Of a stretch of DNA of 64,000 nucleotides, positions 14,709 to 24,632 are shown piece after piece. The position numbers were made by a program, and so were the translations under genes. Within the stretch, counting starts at the first letter, position 1, and every line of letters begins with the position of its first letter. Source of the DNA: Nitratidesulfovibrio sp. SRB-5 (GTDB taxonomy: Bacteria; Desulfobacterota; Desulfovibrionia; Desulfovibrionales; Desulfovibrionaceae); assembly GCF_019931275.1 (NCBI RefSeq), contig NZ_JAIOTY010000001.1, forward strand, positions 558,001 through 622,000. Reading direction: 5' to 3'. Under the pieces are notes generated by a model that saw only the letters and a program-made list of their open reading frames with translations, ran no database searches and was not told where the DNA came from.

Positions 14709-15434
14709 ATGAATCAGCCGTCCCCCACTCCCGTTCAGGCCGGAATCACCGGCCCCCCCATGCATTCCGACATGCCCGCCATGTCGCATGCCCCGCAGCC
14801 GTGCCAGGCCCCCCTGGCCACGGTCGAGCAGGCGCTGGACGCCCTGCGCGCGGGGCGCGGCATCCTTGTCGTGGACGACGAGGACCGCGAGAACGAAGGC
14901 GACATGATCTTCGCCGCCGAAACCCTGACCGAGGCACAGATGGCCCTGCTGATCCGCGAGGGCAGCGGCATCGTCTGCCTGTGCCTTACCGGCGCCCATG
15001 CCGACGCGCTGGACCTGCCACCCATGGTGGCCTGCAACACCAGCCGCACCGGTACGGCCTTCACCGTGACCATCGAGGCGGCGGAGGGCGTCACCACCGG
15101 CGTTTCCGCCGCCGACAGGGTTGCCACGGTGAAGGCGGCGGCAGCCCCCGGCGCCCGGCCGGAACACCTGCGCCGCCCCGGTCACGTCTTTCCGTTGCGT
15201 GCCCGCCCCGGCGGCGTGCTGGAGCGGCGGGGCCACACCGAGGCCACCGTGGACCTGATGCGCCTTGCGGGCCTTTCGCCCTGCGGGGTGCTGTGCGAAC
15301 TGACCAACCCGGACGGCACCATGGCCCGCCTGCCGGAAGTGCTGGCCTTTGGCGCGCGGCAGGACATGCCCGTGCTGACCGTGCAGGCCCTTGCCCGGTG
15401 GCGTGCCCGGCACGACGCCGATACGCGGTGCTGA
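14709..15434 (+). CDS. ribB: 3,4-dihydroxy-2-butanone 4-phosphate synthase
   Basis: A 241-residue RibB that converts ribulose 5-phosphate to formate and the four-carbon precursor of riboflavin. Diagnostic motifs are [18 protein letters not shown] (substrate and Mg2+ site, about 55-75), [27 protein letters not shown] and the [20 protein letters not shown] block with the catalytic histidine. There is no RibA (GTP cyclohydrolase) domain, so it is monofunctional. The first 35 residues are extra and proline-rich. The ATG at 14709 has AAGGAG upstream; longer in-frame options would place coding sequence inside the riboswitch. It is controlled by the FMN riboswitch upstream. Confidence 0.95.
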   Translation: MNQPSPTPVQAGITGPPMHSDMPAMSHAPQPCQAPLATVEQALDALRAGRGILVVDDEDRENEGDMIFAAETLTEAQMALLIREGSGIVCLCLTGAHADALDLPPMVACNTSRTGTAFTVTIEAAEGVTTGVSAADRVATVKAAAAPGARPEHLRRPGHVFPLRARPGGVLERRGHTEATVDLMRLAGLSPCGVLCELTNPDGTMARLPEVLAFGARQDMPVLTVQALARWRARHDADTRC

Positions 15435-15525
15435 TGCGCACCGGCATGCGTACCGGCACGAACCCCGGCGCAAGCCTTGGCGGATCTGCCCGCGAGATGT
15501 CTGGCGTGAGCGCCCGCAAGGGGCC

Positions 15526-15586
15526 AGCCGGAGTCACCCGCAAGGAGGCTGACATGGCATGACGGCACGGTGCGCTCCGGCTTTTT
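15526..15586 (+). terminator. Possible terminator after ribB
   Basis: AGCCGGAG (15526-15533) can pair with CTCCGGCT (15575-15582), followed by T residues; the loop is long (41 bases). A 15-bp direct repeat GGCGACTGCGACGCC occurs nearby at about 15609 and 15678. Nothing else was recognised in 15435-15807. Confidence 0.45.
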
Positions 15587-15807
15587 CTGCCCCCGTTTCT
15601 CCGGGCCTTGGCGACTGCGACGCCAGCCCCGGCCAGCGGGAAACGAAGAAGTCCCGGCTGCCGGAATTCCGATCCGCCCGGCGACTGCGACGCCGCGCGG
15701 ACCGGTTCGGCGGCGGGAAAGGCCGGAACGCCGGGGGGCCGACAGAATGAACCGACGGCGCGGCGGGAACATCCCGTCGCGCCGCCGTCGTTGCGCCAGC
15801 GTCTTTT

Positions 15808-17490
15808 TCAAACCCTGCCGCTGCCGGGGGGACCGCCCTTGCCGGTTCCGCTGGTGTCGTCAGGTAATGGGGGTAATGGGAGCGATGGGGGCGATGGCGC
15901 GTCGTCCGGGGCGGAGGTGCCGTCGCTTGCGGCGCCGTGCAGCAACTGGCGCAGGGTCGGTTCGCGCGTTTCGTCCTTCCCTGCGCTGTCCCGCGCGCCA
16001 TTACCCGCACCGGGCCATGCACCGGGCTTCGCTGCGGGCCATGCATTGTCCGGCGCATCGTCCGGCTCGTCGTCATGGACATCATCCTGCATGTCGTCCG
16101 GCGCGTTTTCCGGCGTCTGGTGTGCACTGGCCGGGGCCGCATCGAACCAGTCGGGCAGGGTGGTGTCGTGGTAGGTGCGCAGGGTGGCGTTGGCCGGGCT
16201 GGCGGCCATGTCCCCGGCCAGTCGGGTCAGGGTGTCGTTGATGAATTCGAAGGACGTGGCCACCCGTTCCTCGCCTTCGCCATGGGTGCGCCCCGCCAGG
16301 GCCAGCAGCACGTCGGCGATGCGCAGCCCGTCGGGCGGCGTGCCCAGCACCCAGGCCGGGGCATCGTCGCATACCCGCACCACCATGCCTTCGCGGGCCA
16401 GCCTGTCCAGCACGTCGTCCAGCACGTGGTCCGGGGCATCCAGCAGGGCGGCCATGCGGTGGCCGGGCACGGCGCCCGTGCCGCGCACGAAGGCGCGGGT
16501 CAGCAGCAGCATGGCCAGCACGGCCAGCCGGTCGCGCTCAAGGCGGCTCACCCGCCCGGCGCGCAGGTGTTTTTCGAAGGTGGGCGCGTTCTGCACCGCG
16601 TGGCATACCTCCACCCCGAACAGCACCACCGCCCACGAAACGTACAGCCACATCAGGAACAGCGGCACCTGCGCGAAGCTGCCGTAGATCAGCCCGTAAC
16701 TGGCAAAGCGGGCCTGCCAGACCATGTAGGCGTACTCTGCGCCCTGCCAGGCCATGGCCGCCAGCAGCGCCCCGGCCATGGCCGCGCGCGGGCGCACCCT
16801 GGTGTTGGGAATGTACGAGTACAGGAACAGCAGCACCACGAAGACCATGAACAGCGGCACCAGCTTGAGCAGCAGCAGGTAGGCCGCGCCCACCGGGGCC
16901 ACCTCCAGCAGCCTGCCCAGCACCTTGCCGCTGCGCAGGCTGGCCCCAAGGGTGAAGGCGGTGCCCATCAGCAGGGGGCAGACCAGCATCACCGAAAAGA
17001 AGTCGGTGAACTTGCGCCATGCGCTGCGGCCCTGGCGCACCTTCCAGATGGCGTTGAACGAGCGTTCGATGTTGGCCATGAGCATGCCCGCCGTCACCAG
17101 CAGAAAGGCCGCGCTTACCGCGCCCATGCGGCCGGCGCTGGTGCGCTCCACGTATTCCAGGATGCGGGCCACCGTGTCCGGGTTGCCCGCCGCAAGGCGC
17201 AGCAGCAGCATCTGGGTGGCCTCGGCGTTGTGCACCCCGAGGCCCTTGGTGATGGAAAACACCACGGCCAGAAAGGGCACCATGGACAGCACGAAGGTCA
17301 TGGTCAGGGCGGATGCGCGCAGCAGGCACTGGTCGTCCACGAAGCCCAGCGCCGCCAGAAAGGCGCGCCGCACCAGCCAGACCAGGCCGCGCCGGGCGGG
17401 CGGGCCGGTTTCGGCACGTTCAAGCCATACGTCGCGGGTCACGTAGCGGCGCACGCGCCGGGCGCGGTCGCGCAGGGTGGGTCCGTGCAT
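15808..17490 (-). CDS. YihY/BrkB-family inner membrane protein with long C-terminal extension
   Basis: A 560-residue protein. Residues about 35-320 form the YihY/BrkB (formerly RNase BN) domain with six or so membrane segments, recognisable by CLLRASALTMTFVLSMVPFL, NIERSFNAIWKV and the late segment LFLMWLYVSWAVVLFGVEV. The next 110 residues look like a winged-helix-type region (LDDVLDRLAREGMVVRV), as in many long family members. The last 100 residues are acidic and low complexity (DDMQDDVHDDEPDDAPDN). The start at 17490 (MHGPTLRDRARR) has GGAGG upstream. It is divergent from the lytic transglycosylase gene. Its biochemical role is unknown; the old RNase BN label for this family is not supported. 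Confidence 0.88.
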   Translation of the reverse strand: MHGPTLRDRARRVRRYVTRDVWLERAETGPPARRGLVWLVRRAFLAALGFVDDQCLLRASALTMTFVLSMVPFLAVVFSITKGLGVHNAEATQMLLLRLAAGNPDTVARILEYVERTSAGRMGAVSAAFLLVTAGMLMANIERSFNAIWKVRQGRSAWRKFTDFFSVMLVCPLLMGTAFTLGASLRSGKVLGRLLEVAPVGAAYLLLLKLVPLFMVFVVLLFLYSYIPNTRVRPRAAMAGALLAAMAWQGAEYAYMVWQARFASYGLIYGSFAQVPLFLMWLYVSWAVVLFGVEVCHAVQNAPTFEKHLRAGRVSRLERDRLAVLAMLLLTRAFVRGTGAVPGHRMAALLDAPDHVLDDVLDRLAREGMVVRVCDDAPAWVLGTPPDGLRIADVLLALAGRTHGEGEERVATSFEFINDTLTRLAGDMAASPANATLRTYHDTTLPDWFDAAPASAHQTPENAPDDMQDDVHDDEPDDAPDNAWPAAKPGAWPGAGNGARDSAGKDETREPTLRQLLHGAASDGTSAPDDAPSPPSLPLPPLPDDTSGTGKGGPPGSGRV

Positions 17491-17575
17491 CCGGCCTCCG
17501 CGGGTTGGGGGTAACGGAGCGCAATGCGGGTGGGAGCACGACGGCCCCTTGCCATGGGCCGGGTCTGTTCGTACC

Positions 17576-18847
17576 ATGCATTCCATGCAAGCGTATCAGA
17601 CCGGGACCAATGCAGGCAATGATGCGGCGCACGCGCCGGACGGCTCAGGCCCGAACCCTCTGGATCAGGACGCCGGGTACCGCCGCGCGGCCTTGTGGCG
17701 CGCGCTGGCATCCGCCGCGCTGTGTGCCCTGTTGATGACGGGGTGCAGCGGCACCCGGCAGGCCGCCGCGCCGGAAAGCGCGACCACGACGCCGTCCCCC
17801 GGTGAGGTGCGCGTGCAGGCCGCCGTTCGTCCTTCCGAAGAGCCGTTGACCTCCGGCAGGCCCGCCGCCTGCTGGACCCCCCTGCTGGGCCGCCTGGCCG
17901 CCGACGGCGTGTCCGGCGGACGCGTCGACGCGCTGTTCGTCCAGCTGGGCGATGCGGTTTCGCCAGACCCCATGGGCCGCAAGGTCAAGGAACTGTACAC
18001 CACCAAGTTCCTGCGGCCAGAGCCGCAACCAACGCCGCCCGGCCAGAAGCCCAAGCCCGTGCGCCCGCCCATGTACCCCGGCGTGGTCACCGACGAGAAC
18101 GCGACCAAATGCCGCGCCTTCCTGACGGAAAACGCCCGCTGGTTCTCGCTGGCGGAATCGCGCTACGGCGTGCCGCGCGAGGTGGCCGTGTCGCTGCTGT
18201 TCGTGGAAACGCGGCTGGGCACGGCCCTCGGCAAGGGCAACGCCTTCCGCAATCTGGCCGCCATGGCCGCCGCGGACAACCCGGACATGGTGCCCGGCTA
18301 CATCGCCGCGCTGCCCGGCGCGGATGGCAATCTGGACTGGATTTCGCTGCGCATGCGCCAGAAGTCGGACTGGGCCTACCAGGAACTGAAGGCGCTCATC
18401 CGCCACGCCGACGCGCTGGGGCAGGACCCGCTGACCATGCCCGGCTCCATCTACGGGGCCGTGGGCATCTGCCAGTTCATGCCCAGCAATATCCCGGCCT
18501 ACGGCGTGGACGGCGACGGAGATGGCCGCGTGGACCTGTACACGGTGGGTGACGCGGTGTTCAGCCTGTCCAACTATCTCGACAAGCATGGCTGGCAGCC
18601 CGGCATGCGGCGCGATGCACGCTACAACGTGCTGAAACGCTACAACAACAGCGCGGCCTACGCCAACACCATCCTGGCACTGGCGGACAAGGTGGCGGGC
18701 AAGTCCGCCCAACCGGGAAAGCCCGCGAAACCCGCAAAATCTGCCCAGCCCGGCAAGCCCGTACAGCCCGCAGCTGCGAAGTCCAAAGCGCAGGGCAGCC
18801 CCGCGCAGCCCGTCAGGGCATCCGCCGCCGTTTCGGCTGCGCAGTAG
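17576..18847 (+). CDS. MltB-type lytic murein transglycosylase, lipoprotein
   Basis: About 423 residues. A hydrophobic stretch ending in a lipobox (ALCALLMTGCSG) near residue 57 predicts an outer-membrane lipoprotein, after an unusually long hydrophilic N-terminal leader. The catalytic domain is SLT_2/MltB-like: ESRYGVPREVAVSLLFVETR holds the catalytic Glu, followed by GNAFRNLAAMAAADNP, the YGAVGICQFMPSNIPAYGVD block and NYLDKHGWQPG. Family members cleave peptidoglycan to 1,6-anhydro products. The C terminus is a Lys-Pro-Ala repeat tail. The start is either 17576 or 17585; both lack a good ribosome site, and a start nearer the lipobox would give a more usual signal peptide. Confidence 0.87.
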   Translation: MHSMQAYQTGTNAGNDAAHAPDGSGPNPLDQDAGYRRAALWRALASAALCALLMTGCSGTRQAAAPESATTTPSPGEVRVQAAVRPSEEPLTSGRPAACWTPLLGRLAADGVSGGRVDALFVQLGDAVSPDPMGRKVKELYTTKFLRPEPQPTPPGQKPKPVRPPMYPGVVTDENATKCRAFLTENARWFSLAESRYGVPREVAVSLLFVETRLGTALGKGNAFRNLAAMAAADNPDMVPGYIAALPGADGNLDWISLRMRQKSDWAYQELKALIRHADALGQDPLTMPGSIYGAVGICQFMPSNIPAYGVDGDGDGRVDLYTVGDAVFSLSNYLDKHGWQPGMRRDARYNVLKRYNNSAAYANTILALADKVAGKSAQPGKPAKPAKSAQPGKPVQPAAAKSKAQGSPAQPVRASAAVSAAQ

Positions 18848-18859
18848 CCGCAGGGCGGC

Positions 18860-18949
18860 CCTGCTCGCCCCTGTTCGGTCCTGTTCGGCCCTGTTCGGCC
18901 CTGTTCGCGCCTGTTCGCGCCTGTTTGCGCCTGTCACTCCTGTTCGTCC
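18860..18949. repeat. 10-bp tandem repeat (CCTGTTCGGC)
   Basis: About eight imperfect units of CCTGTTCGGC/CCTGTTCGCG directly after the transglycosylase stop. The unit is not a multiple of three, and the site is non-coding. Confidence 0.8.
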
Positions 18950-18981
18950 TTGTCCTCCTTTCTGCTTTCGCTATTTTCGGT

Positions 18982-19028
18982 CCGTGGCCGTGCTTCTTGC
19001 CGGAGCACGGCCACGGAGCCGGATTTTC
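18982..19028 (+). terminator. Terminator after the transglycosylase gene
   Basis: A perfect 12-bp stem (18982-18993 with 19005-19016), 11-base loop, followed after six bases by GATTTTC. The remaining spacer to 19217 shows nothing recognisable. Confidence 0.6.
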
Positions 19029-19217
19029 TCCTCCCTCCTCTGCCTCGCTTGCGACGGCGCGGGCGGTGTTTCCGTCATGCCCTATCACTGGTCCGGTGTC
19101 GCGGCCTGCCGAGTCGGTTGCCTTGATGCACCGTGCGGCTGCGTAGCGGCAGAGTAATAATGGTGGGTCGATGGCCCCGGGGGGTAGCTTCTGGCATCGC
19201 CGCCCCAAGGAGGCCTG

Positions 19218-22200
19218 ATGTCCGCCGAGCCACGCCCCGAATCCCCCCACCCTGGGTCGTCGCCGTCACCCTCGCCCATGGTGTCCGACACCCCGCCGGG
19301 TTTCGCGTCTGACGTATTTTCTTCCGCTCCTCCCGCTTCCCTGGCCTTCGTCACATCGACAAGGGGCATGCTGCTTGCGCTGGTTCTGCCGCTGGGAACC
19401 CTGGCCCTGCAATGGATGTTGTGGGACTATATCCGACCCTATGCGTGGTTCCTGTTCTATCCTGCCGTGTTCCTGGCCTCTCTGGCGGGCGGGCTGGCGG
19501 GGGGCCTGATCGCCACCCTGCTGTCGGCATTGCTGGTGCTGTACTTCTTCATCCCTCCCATACTGTCCTTCATGGTGGTGCAACCGGTGGACGTGGTCGC
19601 CGTGGCCATGTTTCTGGGCATCGGGCTGATGATCAGCCTGGCCCACCAGGGGGTGCGGGATGCCGTCCGTCGTGTTGTCGAGGCACAGGAGAGGCAGCAG
19701 GCCGAGCGGGCAGAGGCGGACGAGGCCACCTCCCGGCTGCGCGCGGCCAATGCCGAACTTGCCGCCCGTTGCGCACGCGCCGAAGAACTGGATGTCCTGA
19801 AGACCCGTTTCTTCGCCAACATCAGCCATGAACTGCGCACTCCGCTCACCCTGCTGCTGGGGCCGCTGGAACGGCTGCTGGCCGAAACGTCCGAGGGCGA
19901 CGAGCACCGCCACGCGCTGTTCACCATGCTGCGCAACGCCCGGTTGCTGCACCAGCATGTGGACGACATGCTGGACCTTTCGCGGGTGGATGCCGGAGCC
20001 ATGCAACCGCGCCATGCAGAGGCGGACCTGTCCGCGCTGACGCGCACCACCTGCGCCTATTTCGATACCCTGGCCGCCCAGCGCGGCATGCACTACGGGG
20101 TGCAGGCGCCCCTGCGCCTGGACGCGCAGGTGGACACGGACAAGTACCGCCGCATCCTGCTCAACCTGCTGTCCAACTCCTTCAAGTTCACCCCGGACGG
20201 GGGCAGCGTTTCCGTGACCCTGGAGCGCAAGGGCGACGAGGCGCTGCTTTCGGTGAGCGACGACGGCCCGGGCGTACCCGCGCACCTGCGCGGCGCGGTG
20301 TTCGAGCGGTACCGCCAGAGCGGCGAGGGCGCGCGCGGACTGCACGGCGGCAGCGGTCTCGGGCTGGCCATCGTCAAGGAATTTGCGGAACTGCATGGCG
20401 GAACGGCCAGCGTCGGGCAGGGCGCTGAGGGCGGGGCGCTGTTCCAGGTGCGGCTGCCCCTGGCCGCGCCCCCCGGCGTGGAAGTGGCCCCGGCGGAATC
20501 CGTTGCCGCATCGGGCAGCTTTGCGGGCGACCCTGCGGGCGATCCCGGCTGGCTGGCCTCCGGCCATGTCCCGCAGTATGCCCCGGCGGCGGGCAGGGAC
20601 GGCGGGCTGGTGCTGGTGGTGGAAGACAACCGCGACATGATCGCCTACATCGTGGACATCCTGCGGCCGCATCATCAGGTGGCCGTGGCCTTCGATGGCG
20701 AAGAGGGGCTGCGCAAGGCGCTGGATCTGCGGCCCGACCTCATCGTGTGCGACGTGATGATGCCCCGCGTGGACGGCCAGCGCATGGTGGAACAACTGCG
20801 CCGCTACCCCGGCATGGCCGACGTGCCGGTGCTGATGCTGACCGCAAAGGCCGATGACGAACTGCGCGTGCACCTGCTGCACGGCGCGGTGCAGGGGTAC
20901 ATCCAGAAGCCCTTTACGGCTGCGGGGCTGCTGGCCAGCGTGCACGCAGAACTGCGCGACCGGGCACGGCACAAGGCAGAGCTTGACGAAAGCGAAACCC
21001 GGTTCCGCGCCACCTTCGAGCAGGCGGCGATGGGCCTTGCCCTGGTGGCCCCGGACGGAAGCTGGCTGCGCGTCAACGGCAAGCTGTGCGCCATTGTGGG
21101 CTACTCTGCGGAAGAACTGACGAAACTGCGCTTTCAGGACATCACCCATCCCGAATACCTGGACAGCGACCTGGCGCTGATGCATCGGTTGCTGGCCGGC
21201 ACCATGGACAACTACAGCCTGGAGAAGCAGTACCTGCGCAAGGGTGGCGAGCCGGTGTGGGTGAACCTGACCGTGGCCCTGGTGCGCAAGACCGACGGCA
21301 CGCCCGACTACTTCATCTCGGTGGTGGAGGACATCCAGCAGCGCAAGACCTTCGAACGGCGTTTGGCCGAAAGCGAGGAGCGTTTCCGCCAGGTGGTGGA
21401 GCACGCCCCGGAAGCCATCTTTTTGCAGAGGGAAGGCAGGTTTGCCTATGCCAACCCGGCGGCGCGGGTGCTGTTTGGCGTGGGTGACCCCAAGGAGATC
21501 ATGGGGCGGGGCGTGCTGGAGTTCTTCCACCCCGACGACCGAAGCGTGGTAGTCGAGCGCATCCGCCAACTGAACGAGGAGCGCCGCACGGTACCGCGCG
21601 GGCATGTGCGCATCCTGCGCCGCGACGGCACCGTCGTGGATGCGGAAACGTCCGCCGTGCCTTTCCGGCTGGGGGTGCGCGACGGTGCGCTGGTCTTCGT
21701 GCGCGACATCAGCGACCGGCTGTGGGCGGAACGCGAGATACGCGACCTCGCGCGCTTTCCCGGTGAAAACCCCAACCCGGTCATGCGGGTCAGTCCGGAT
21801 ATGGTGCTGCTGCACGCCAACCGGTCCAGCGACACGTTCCTCGAATGTTCCGGTGCGCGGGTGGGCGCCCCCTTCCCCGCGCCGTTTGCCGAGGTGGTGG
21901 CCGAGGCCTTGCGCACATGGGCCCCACGTACCTTCGAGGTCCAATGCCTTGACCGCATCTACGCCATGACCGTGAATCCCATTGCCGACGGCGGTTACGC
22001 CAACATCTACGGCATGGACATCACCGAGCGGAAGAACGCGGAACTCGAACTGATCAACGCGCGCGAGGCGGCGGAAACCGCCACCAAGGCCAAGAGCGCC
22101 TTTCTGGCCAACATGAGCCACGAACTGCGCACCCCCATGAATGGCGTGCTGGGCATGCTGCAACTGCTGGACGCCACCCCCCTGGACCCGGAGCAGCGCG

Positions 22201-23342
22201 GCTACGTGCAGGTGGCCCACGCGGCGGGCAGCAATCTGACACGCCTTCTGGGCGACCTGCTGGACCTGGCCAGGGTGGAGTCTGGGCGATTGACCATCCG
22301 CGAGGAACCGTTCGATTTCAACGGGCTGACACAAGAGGTGCTGGCCGTGCTGCGGCCAGAGGCGGACCGCAAGGGCATCGTGCTGGAGGCGGCGACGGAC
22401 GGCATGCCGGGTGCCCTGCTGGGCGATCCGCAGCGCATCCGCCAGATGCTGCTGAACATCGTGGGCAATGCCGTGAAGTTTACGGATAGGGGGCACGTGC
22501 GGCTGCTGGCCCGCTTCGAGCCGTCAGCCGGGTCAGGCGCGACAGTCGAACTTGGCGGACAGGGCGAACCCGGCGGGCAGGGCGAACCCGGCGGACAGGG
22601 CGAACCCGGCGGGCAGGGCACGCTGTACCTCGCGGTGGAAGATACCGGCATCGGCATCCCCGGCGACATGCTGGGCAACATCTTCGAGCCGTTCACCCAG
22701 GTGGAGGACGCGGTGTCGCGCAGGCACGGCGGGGCCGGTCTGGGGTTGTCCATCGTGCGGCGCATAGTGGACCTGATGGAGGGCGAGGTCTCCATGACCA
22801 GCGCGGAAGGGCGCGGCACCACCGTGACGTTGCGCCTGCCCGTGGCCGCAATGGACCGGCTGCCTGCACAGGAACCGACGCGCAACGGGCTGGCCGACCC
22901 GCCCATGCGCCAGGGGCGCCTGCTGCTGGTGGAGGACGACCATGTGAACCGGCTGACCGTGCTGTGGATGCTGGAGAAGCTGGGCTACGATGCCCTTGCC
23001 GTGGGGGATGGCGCTGCGGCGCTGGAGGCGTTGCGGCAGGGGCGCTTCGACGCGGTGCTCATGGACGTGCAGATGCCGGTCATGGACGGCCTGCAAGCCA
23101 CGGCGGCCATCCGCAACGCCACGGACCTGCCGGGCGGGGCGGAGGTTCCGGTCATCGCCCTGACGGCCTATGCCATGGAAGGTGACCGCGAGCGACTGCT
23201 GGCGGCAGGCATGGACGACTACGTCGAAAAGCCGGTGGACGTGCAGGCGCTGCGCAGGGTGTTGTCCCGTTTCGTGGGCGTGCCCGATGCCCCGGCCCTT
23301 TCCGATGCGTCCCGGCTGGCGGACGTGCCGGACAATTCCTAG
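19218..23342 (+). CDS. Double hybrid histidine kinase with membrane sensor
   Basis: A 1374-residue protein. Four membrane segments (about 50-145) resemble the DUF4118/KdpD-type domain. A first kinase follows (His[16 protein letters not shown] about 203; HATPase with [10 protein letters not shown] and [10 protein letters not shown]), then a receiver ([13 protein letters not shown], about 510). Three PAS domains (about 590-940) come next, then a second kinase ([15 protein letters not shown] about 964; HATPase about 1040-1210) and a final receiver ([13 protein letters not shown], about 1278). Both receivers keep their Asp. An 18-bp repeat (GEPGGQ x4) sits in the second HATPase just before its D box. 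The start at 19218 has AAGGAGG. It is a lone gene facing the ABC importer genes. Two kinase cores in one chain suggest an internal relay or a fusion of two sensors. Confidence 0.9.
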   Translation: MSAEPRPESPHPGSSPSPSPMVSDTPPGFASDVFSSAPPASLAFVTSTRGMLLALVLPLGTLALQWMLWDYIRPYAWFLFYPAVFLASLAGGLAGGLIATLLSALLVLYFFIPPILSFMVVQPVDVVAVAMFLGIGLMISLAHQGVRDAVRRVVEAQERQQAERAEADEATSRLRAANAELAARCARAEELDVLKTRFFANISHELRTPLTLLLGPLERLLAETSEGDEHRHALFTMLRNARLLHQHVDDMLDLSRVDAGAMQPRHAEADLSALTRTTCAYFDTLAAQRGMHYGVQAPLRLDAQVDTDKYRRILLNLLSNSFKFTPDGGSVSVTLERKGDEALLSVSDDGPGVPAHLRGAVFERYRQSGEGARGLHGGSGLGLAIVKEFAELHGGTASVGQGAEGGALFQVRLPLAAPPGVEVAPAESVAASGSFAGDPAGDPGWLASGHVPQYAPAAGRDGGLVLVVEDNRDMIAYIVDILRPHHQVAVAFDGEEGLRKALDLRPDLIVCDVMMPRVDGQRMVEQLRRYPGMADVPVLMLTAKADDELRVHLLHGAVQGYIQKPFTAAGLLASVHAELRDRARHKAELDESETRFRATFEQAAMGLALVAPDGSWLRVNGKLCAIVGYSAEELTKLRFQDITHPEYLDSDLALMHRLLAGTMDNYSLEKQYLRKGGEPVWVNLTVALVRKTDGTPDYFISVVEDIQQRKTFERRLAESEERFRQVVEHAPEAIFLQREGRFAYANPAARVLFGVGDPKEIMGRGVLEFFHPDDRSVVVERIRQLNEERRTVPRGHVRILRRDGTVVDAETSAVPFRLGVRDGALVFVRDISDRLWAEREIRDLARFPGENPNPVMRVSPDMVLLHANRSSDTFLECSGARVGAPFPAPFAEVVAEALRTWAPRTFEVQCLDRIYAMTVNPIADGGYANIYGMDITERKNAELELINAREAAETATKAKSAFLANMSHELRTPMNGVLGMLQLLDATPLDPEQRGYVQVAHAAGSNLTRLLGDLLDLARVESGRLTIREEPFDFNGLTQEVLAVLRPEADRKGIVLEAATDGMPGALLGDPQRIRQMLLNIVGNAVKFTDRGHVRLLARFEPSAGSGATVELGGQGEPGGQGEPGGQGEPGGQGTLYLAVEDTGIGIPGDMLGNIFEPFTQVEDAVSRRHGGAGLGLSIVRRIVDLMEGEVSMTSAEGRGTTVTLRLPVAAMDRLPAQEPTRNGLADPPMRQGRLLLVEDDHVNRLTVLWMLEKLGYDALAVGDGAAALEALRQGRFDAVLMDVQMPVMDGLQATAAIRNATDLPGGAEVPVIALTAYAMEGDRERLLAAGMDDYVEKPVDVQALRRVLSRFVGVPDAPALSDASRLADVPDNS
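22553..22619. repeat. 18-bp tandem repeat inside the second HATPase domain
   Basis: Almost four copies of an 18-bp unit encoding Gly-Gly-Gln-Gly-Glu-Pro, with A/G alternation at one position between copies. Confidence 0.9.
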
Positions 23343-23407
23343 GCCCGGATGAACGGCCCCGCCCGCAACCGAAGGGTGGGGGGACGCAGGACGGCGCCGC
23401 GCGCGGG

Positions 23408-24529
23408 CTACATGGCCCGGCGCAGGCGCCGTTCCACGTGGCGGGCCGCCAGCGAGCAGGAAAAGGTCAGCATCAGGTACAGGGCAGCCACCGTGAGCCA
23501 TATCTCGAAGGTCAGGTAGGTGGCGGCCATCAGTTCCATGCCCTGAAAGGTCAGCTCGCGGATGGAGATCACCGACAGGATGGCCGAATCCTTGATGGTG
23601 GAGATGAACTGCCCGGCCAGCGGCGGTACGATGAGCCGGAAGGCCTGCGGCAGGATGACGTGGCGCAGTTGCTGCCGCCTGGTCAGCCCTGTGGAGGCCG
23701 ATGCCTCCCATTGGCCGCGCTCCACGCCTTCCAGCCCGGCGCGCACGATTTCGGTGATGTAGGCGCCCTCGTACAGCCCAAGGACCACCACCCCGGAAAG
23801 GAACACCGGCAATTGGCCGGGCGGCGCCAGCAGCAGGGCCGATGCCCGCGCCAGCCAGTCCTGCACGGGCAAGTACAGTTGGGGGGGCAACAGGGCCGCC
23901 ACGCCGTCGGCCACGGGGGCGAACAGCCCGTCCAGCAGCGGGGCGAACTGCGAACTCACGAAGAAGTGGAAGATGAACACCAGTACCAGCGGCGGCAGGT
24001 TGCGCACCCCTTCCACATAGGTGCGCGCCACCATGCGTCGGAACAGGCGCGGGCTGGCCCGCAACAGGCCCATGCCGGTGCCGACGCACAGGGCCAGCAG
24101 GGTGGACCACAAACCCAGGCGCAGCGTGACCAGCAGCCCCTGGGTCAGCGTGCCGGGCACCCAGCCCCCCGCCGCCCCCTGTGCCCCATGCGCCACCTGC
24201 TGCGTGTCGTGCCGCAGCAGGAACTGCCACACCACTCCCCAGTTCCACTGGTAGTCCAGGCGGCCAGCCGCTTTCCAGTACAACCATGCCCCGGCGCAAA
24301 GCAGCAGGGCCAGCAGGAGCGCGTCCAGCCGCCGTGCCGCGTGGGGCGACAGAAAGGCCTCCACGGCGGTGGGCGCTTCGGGCGTGCGGTCAAGTCGCGC
24401 GCCGTCGTCCCCGTGTTCCTGATGCGGAAGACGCGCCAGACGCGTCAGATGCGATGGACGCGCCAGACGCGGAGGAAAGGCCGGAACGTTGTGTTCCGGC
24501 GGCAGGGCCGGGAACGGGCGGGGACGCAT
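23408..24529 (-). CDS. Polar amino-acid ABC transporter permease
   Basis: A 373-residue HisM/GlnP-type permease. After a polar N-terminal extension of about 75 residues come a membrane segment (LDALLLALLLCAGAWLYW) and the transport domain with TLRLGLWSTLLALCVG and YVEGVRNLPPLVLVFIFHFF. The EAA loop that contacts the ATPase reads EASASTGLTRRQQLRHVILPQ, and GQFISTIKDSAIL and a C-terminal membrane segment follow. The start at 24529 has GGAG. A longer than usual stretch (FAPVADGVAALLPPQLYLPVQD) lies between segments. It is the last of three importer genes on this strand. Confidence 0.9.
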   Translation of the reverse strand: MRPRPFPALPPEHNVPAFPPRLARPSHLTRLARLPHQEHGDDGARLDRTPEAPTAVEAFLSPHAARRLDALLLALLLCAGAWLYWKAAGRLDYQWNWGVVWQFLLRHDTQQVAHGAQGAAGGWVPGTLTQGLLVTLRLGLWSTLLALCVGTGMGLLRASPRLFRRMVARTYVEGVRNLPPLVLVFIFHFFVSSQFAPLLDGLFAPVADGVAALLPPQLYLPVQDWLARASALLLAPPGQLPVFLSGVVVLGLYEGAYITEIVRAGLEGVERGQWEASASTGLTRRQQLRHVILPQAFRLIVPPLAGQFISTIKDSAILSVISIRELTFQGMELMAATYLTFEIWLTVAALYLMLTFSCSLAARHVERRLRRAM

Positions 24530-24632
24530 GGCACTCCGGGGCGGGGCAGGTGACGGGATGCGGTGGGTGAAAGCCCGCACGGCGCACGGGGCAGCTGCGC
24601 GGCCCCGTGCATCGCGTGGCTGAGGCGGCGGG

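Noticed and set aside
19266-22496. 1076-codon minus-strand frame opposite the double hybrid kinase
   Set aside because: Typical antisense frame of a GC-rich gene; composition is unlike a protein and no ribosome site was found.
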